A DNA stretch of 6,271 nucleotides from Bacteroidota bacterium (lineage in GTDB: Bacteria > Bacteroidota > Bacteroidia > J057): NCBI GenBank assembly GCA_963169475.1, contig CAUJFT010000279.1:1-6271 (forward strand), in the 5' to 3' direction. Positions 4,717 to 6,271 of the stretch are shown here, piece by piece (the first letter of the stretch is position 1; the number at the start of each line of letters is the position of its first letter). The notes under the pieces were generated by a model that searched no databases, was not told where the DNA came from, and saw only the letters and a list, made by a program, of their open reading frames with translations. Position numbers and translations under genes: made by a program.

Positions 4717-6271
4717 TTAAAAAATCCCCGTTTTTTGTTGAAATTCGGTTAGAAAGTCAATCGCCTGAATACCCGCAAAGAGGTATCCGTCTGCATGGAG
4801 GATTTCAATATTTTCGGGTTTTCCTGCTATAAATATAGGGGTATTTAGATAATCTTTTCTGGTTTTTTCGATAATTAATTTTCCTTCTGTAAAATAAGAA
4901 TCATCATCGCTACACAAGACTATAGCAGCCGGTTTTCCTACTACGGATAATCCTTCCGTAATCGCGTAACCGGCACAGCCAATCAGGTTTCTACTAAACA
5001 AAGCACGCGCATTCCTCATCGCTACCTCCCCAAATAGTAGCAAATGAACGGAGGGTCTTTTGGCAGTTAGGGTTGTATATTGGTCGGTTTTGTTCCTTAA
5101 CGTTTCAAAAGCCGAAAAGAGAGTGTTCTTGGATAACACGCCTGTAGTAGAGATTTCTTCTGTGTCAGGATATTGGTTAATTCCGATAAAAACCTGACGG
5201 CGTTTAGCAATTGCTTCTTTCGTAGATGCCATATAGGTTTGGTTCTTTGCGGCAAGCCAGCCCGATTCTTTTGCTTTAAAATATCCCCCATTTTTTTCTA
5301 TTTCTTGGAATAAAGCCCAACTTTTATCTAACAGAGTATGGGTAAGTGCTTCCACATACCCTGCTCCCCCTACAGGGTCTGTTACTTTATCCATATAGGA
5401 TTCGTATCGGAGTAGGTGTTGAATATTCCGGCTAATCCTATGTGCGAGTGCGTTGGGGCTTTTTACCGAATGGTCATAAGGCAAAAGACAAAGCCCATTT
5501 GTTCCACCCATAATACCGGACATCGCCTCCGTAGTAAGGCGAAGCAGGTTGGTATGAATATCGTAATGCGCAAGATTAGTGGCAGAGGAGACTGTCATGA
5601 TGAAGGGGTGGGCTTTCAGTCCGTACTCCTCCCCTACTCTTGCAAATGCAGTTCTAAATGCCCTTAATTTAGCAATTTCAGGAAAAAAAGCCCCTCCAAT
5701 AGGAAAGGTAAAGGCAAACTGACGGAAAACCTCTTCGGGAGACAATCCTTGTTGTTTTAGCGTTTCAACATAATCTACGACCTTGGCTAAGGCAAGGGCA
5801 AGTTGCAAAACGATTCCCGACTCGCCTTCTTCGACTGCTATTCCCAATACCTTAAAATTAGGGAAATTGCTTTCTGTTTTTTGAATAATTGCAGCCATCT
5901 CTTCTGCTTTTTTCACCGGAAAATCAGTCGTAAAGGTACCGGTTAGGGTATCTTTCCTTTGTCCGCTATCTTGCATAAAGCCATTTAAGTCCTCAAAAAA
6001 AGATAGGCTTACTTTCGGGTAGCGAATATGAATAGCACTATGGGTAGTGGGAAGATGTTTTATTATTTCTATAAAATCTGTGTCTTCTCCTCCTTCTGCG
6101 GTTAGGAGAAAGGCATTGGTTTCGGCAGCTAAATCTTCTTGAAGGCGGCTAATGGCTTCTTTATCTGTAACAGAAATAGGCTGAATAAGCTGCCACCCTT
6201 GTTGATAGGTGTGGAAAAGATTCGCACGGCTTATAGGTAGGCTTTCGGGTGAGTGTTCGGCTTGAAAGGGT
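4717..6271 (-). CDS. mutA: Methylmalonyl-CoA mutase small (beta) subunit, C-terminal 517 residues
   Basis: With the large subunit MutB it interconverts (R)-methylmalonyl-CoA and succinyl-CoA, in propionate/succinate metabolism. The frame is open from 4717 to the right edge, so the N-terminus lies outside; the Met at 5976 is internal (residue 99 of the visible part), and 98 preceding residues continue in frame without a stop. They include YQQGWQLIQPIS, a typical early MutA segment. The family barrel motifs follow: FPIGGAFFPEIAKLRAFR (189-206), TTEAMSGIMGGTNGLCLLPYD (about 246-266), ISRNIQHLLRYESYMDKVTDP (279-299) and RRQVFIGINQYPDTEE (357-372). The C-terminal part (about 396-517) has the Rossmann-like layout of a cobalamin domain (AIVLCSDDDSY) but lacks the DxHxxG cobalamin motif of the large subunit, as expected for MutA. 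The stop is at 4717-4719. No mutB follows; the next gene downstream is on the other strand. Confidence 0.95.
   Translation of the reverse strand, partial: PFQAEHSPESLPISRANLFHTYQQGWQLIQPISVTDKEAISRLQEDLAAETNAFLLTAEGGEDTDFIEIIKHLPTTHSAIHIRYPKVSLSFFEDLNGFMQDSGQRKDTLTGTFTTDFPVKKAEEMAAIIQKTESNFPNFKVLGIAVEEGESGIVLQLALALAKVVDYVETLKQQGLSPEEVFRQFAFTFPIGGAFFPEIAKLRAFRTAFARVGEEYGLKAHPFIMTVSSATNLAHYDIHTNLLRLTTEAMSGIMGGTNGLCLLPYDHSVKSPNALAHRISRNIQHLLRYESYMDKVTDPVGGAGYVEALTHTLLDKSWALFQEIEKNGGYFKAKESGWLAAKNQTYMASTKEAIAKRRQVFIGINQYPDTEEISTTGVLSKNTLFSAFETLRNKTDQYTTLTAKRPSVHLLLFGEVAMRNARALFSRNLIGCAGYAITEGLSVVGKPAAIVLCSDDDSYFTEGKLIIEKTRKDYLNTPIFIAGKPENIEILHADGYLFAGIQAIDFLTEFQQKTGIF

Noticed and set aside
5097..5291. 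64-codon minus-strand ORF in another frame of mutA
   Set aside because: It overlaps conserved mutA sequence, and its Lys/Arg/Leu-rich translation is typical of an out-of-frame reading.
5416..5667. 83-codon plus-strand ORF
   Set aside because: It is antisense to mutA, which is supported by many family motifs. Its Cys- and Met-rich translation has no recognisable pattern.
4717..5976. A complete 419-residue MutA starting at position 5976
   Set aside because: The frame stays open for 98 more codons to the window edge, and those codons read like a normal MutA N-terminal region, so the start at 5976 is an artefact of the window cut.

Overview
This window is an AT-rich stretch of a Bacteroidota (Bacteroidetes) chromosome. 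The evidence for that is the MarC subfamily, the small 81- and 96-residue proteins of a type I associate with this phylum, the many putative secreted or lipoprotein genes, the general lack of Shine-Dalgarno sequences, and a promoter candidate of the TTTG / TAnnTTTG kind. No rRNA, tRNA, transposase, phage gene or CRISPR array was found. Genus or species cannot be fixed from the sequence.

Layout, left to right. Positions 1-222 (minus) hold the first 74 codons of an exported protein that runs off the left edge. Positions 223-595 are non-coding, apart from a possible 22-codon plus-strand ORF followed by a perfect hairpin. Next come two small minus-strand genes. One (596-886) is a 96-residue protein of unknown function with a hairpin terminator behind it. 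The other (997-1242) is an 81-residue helix-turn-helix protein, preceded by a roughly 300-base leader/intergenic region with inverted repeats and a candidate promoter. Positions 1551-3565 (minus) are a compact operon transcribed from right to left: a MarC-family inner-membrane protein, a 172-residue lipoprotein whose start lies inside the marC-like gene, and a 291-residue lipoprotein with a C2-like C-terminus. Positions 3566-4153 are a long intergenic region with a 24-bp motif present twice. Positions 4154-4672 are the only clear plus-strand gene, a HEAT-repeat protein. Positions 4717-6271 (minus) are the small subunit of methylmalonyl-CoA mutase (mutA). It is open to the right edge, so its N-terminus lies outside the window; the methionine at 5976 is internal.

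How the genes fit together. The clearest functional unit is the MarC/lipoprotein/lipoprotein operon, which suggests an envelope-associated module whose substrate is unknown. MutA belongs to methylmalonyl-CoA/propionate-succinate metabolism and works with a large subunit, MutB; no mutB follows it here. No known defence, secretion or mobile system is recognisable. The least explained parts are the C2-like lipoprotein in the marC operon, the repeated heptamer cluster near 3787-3917, and the possible structured leader at 1329-1419.
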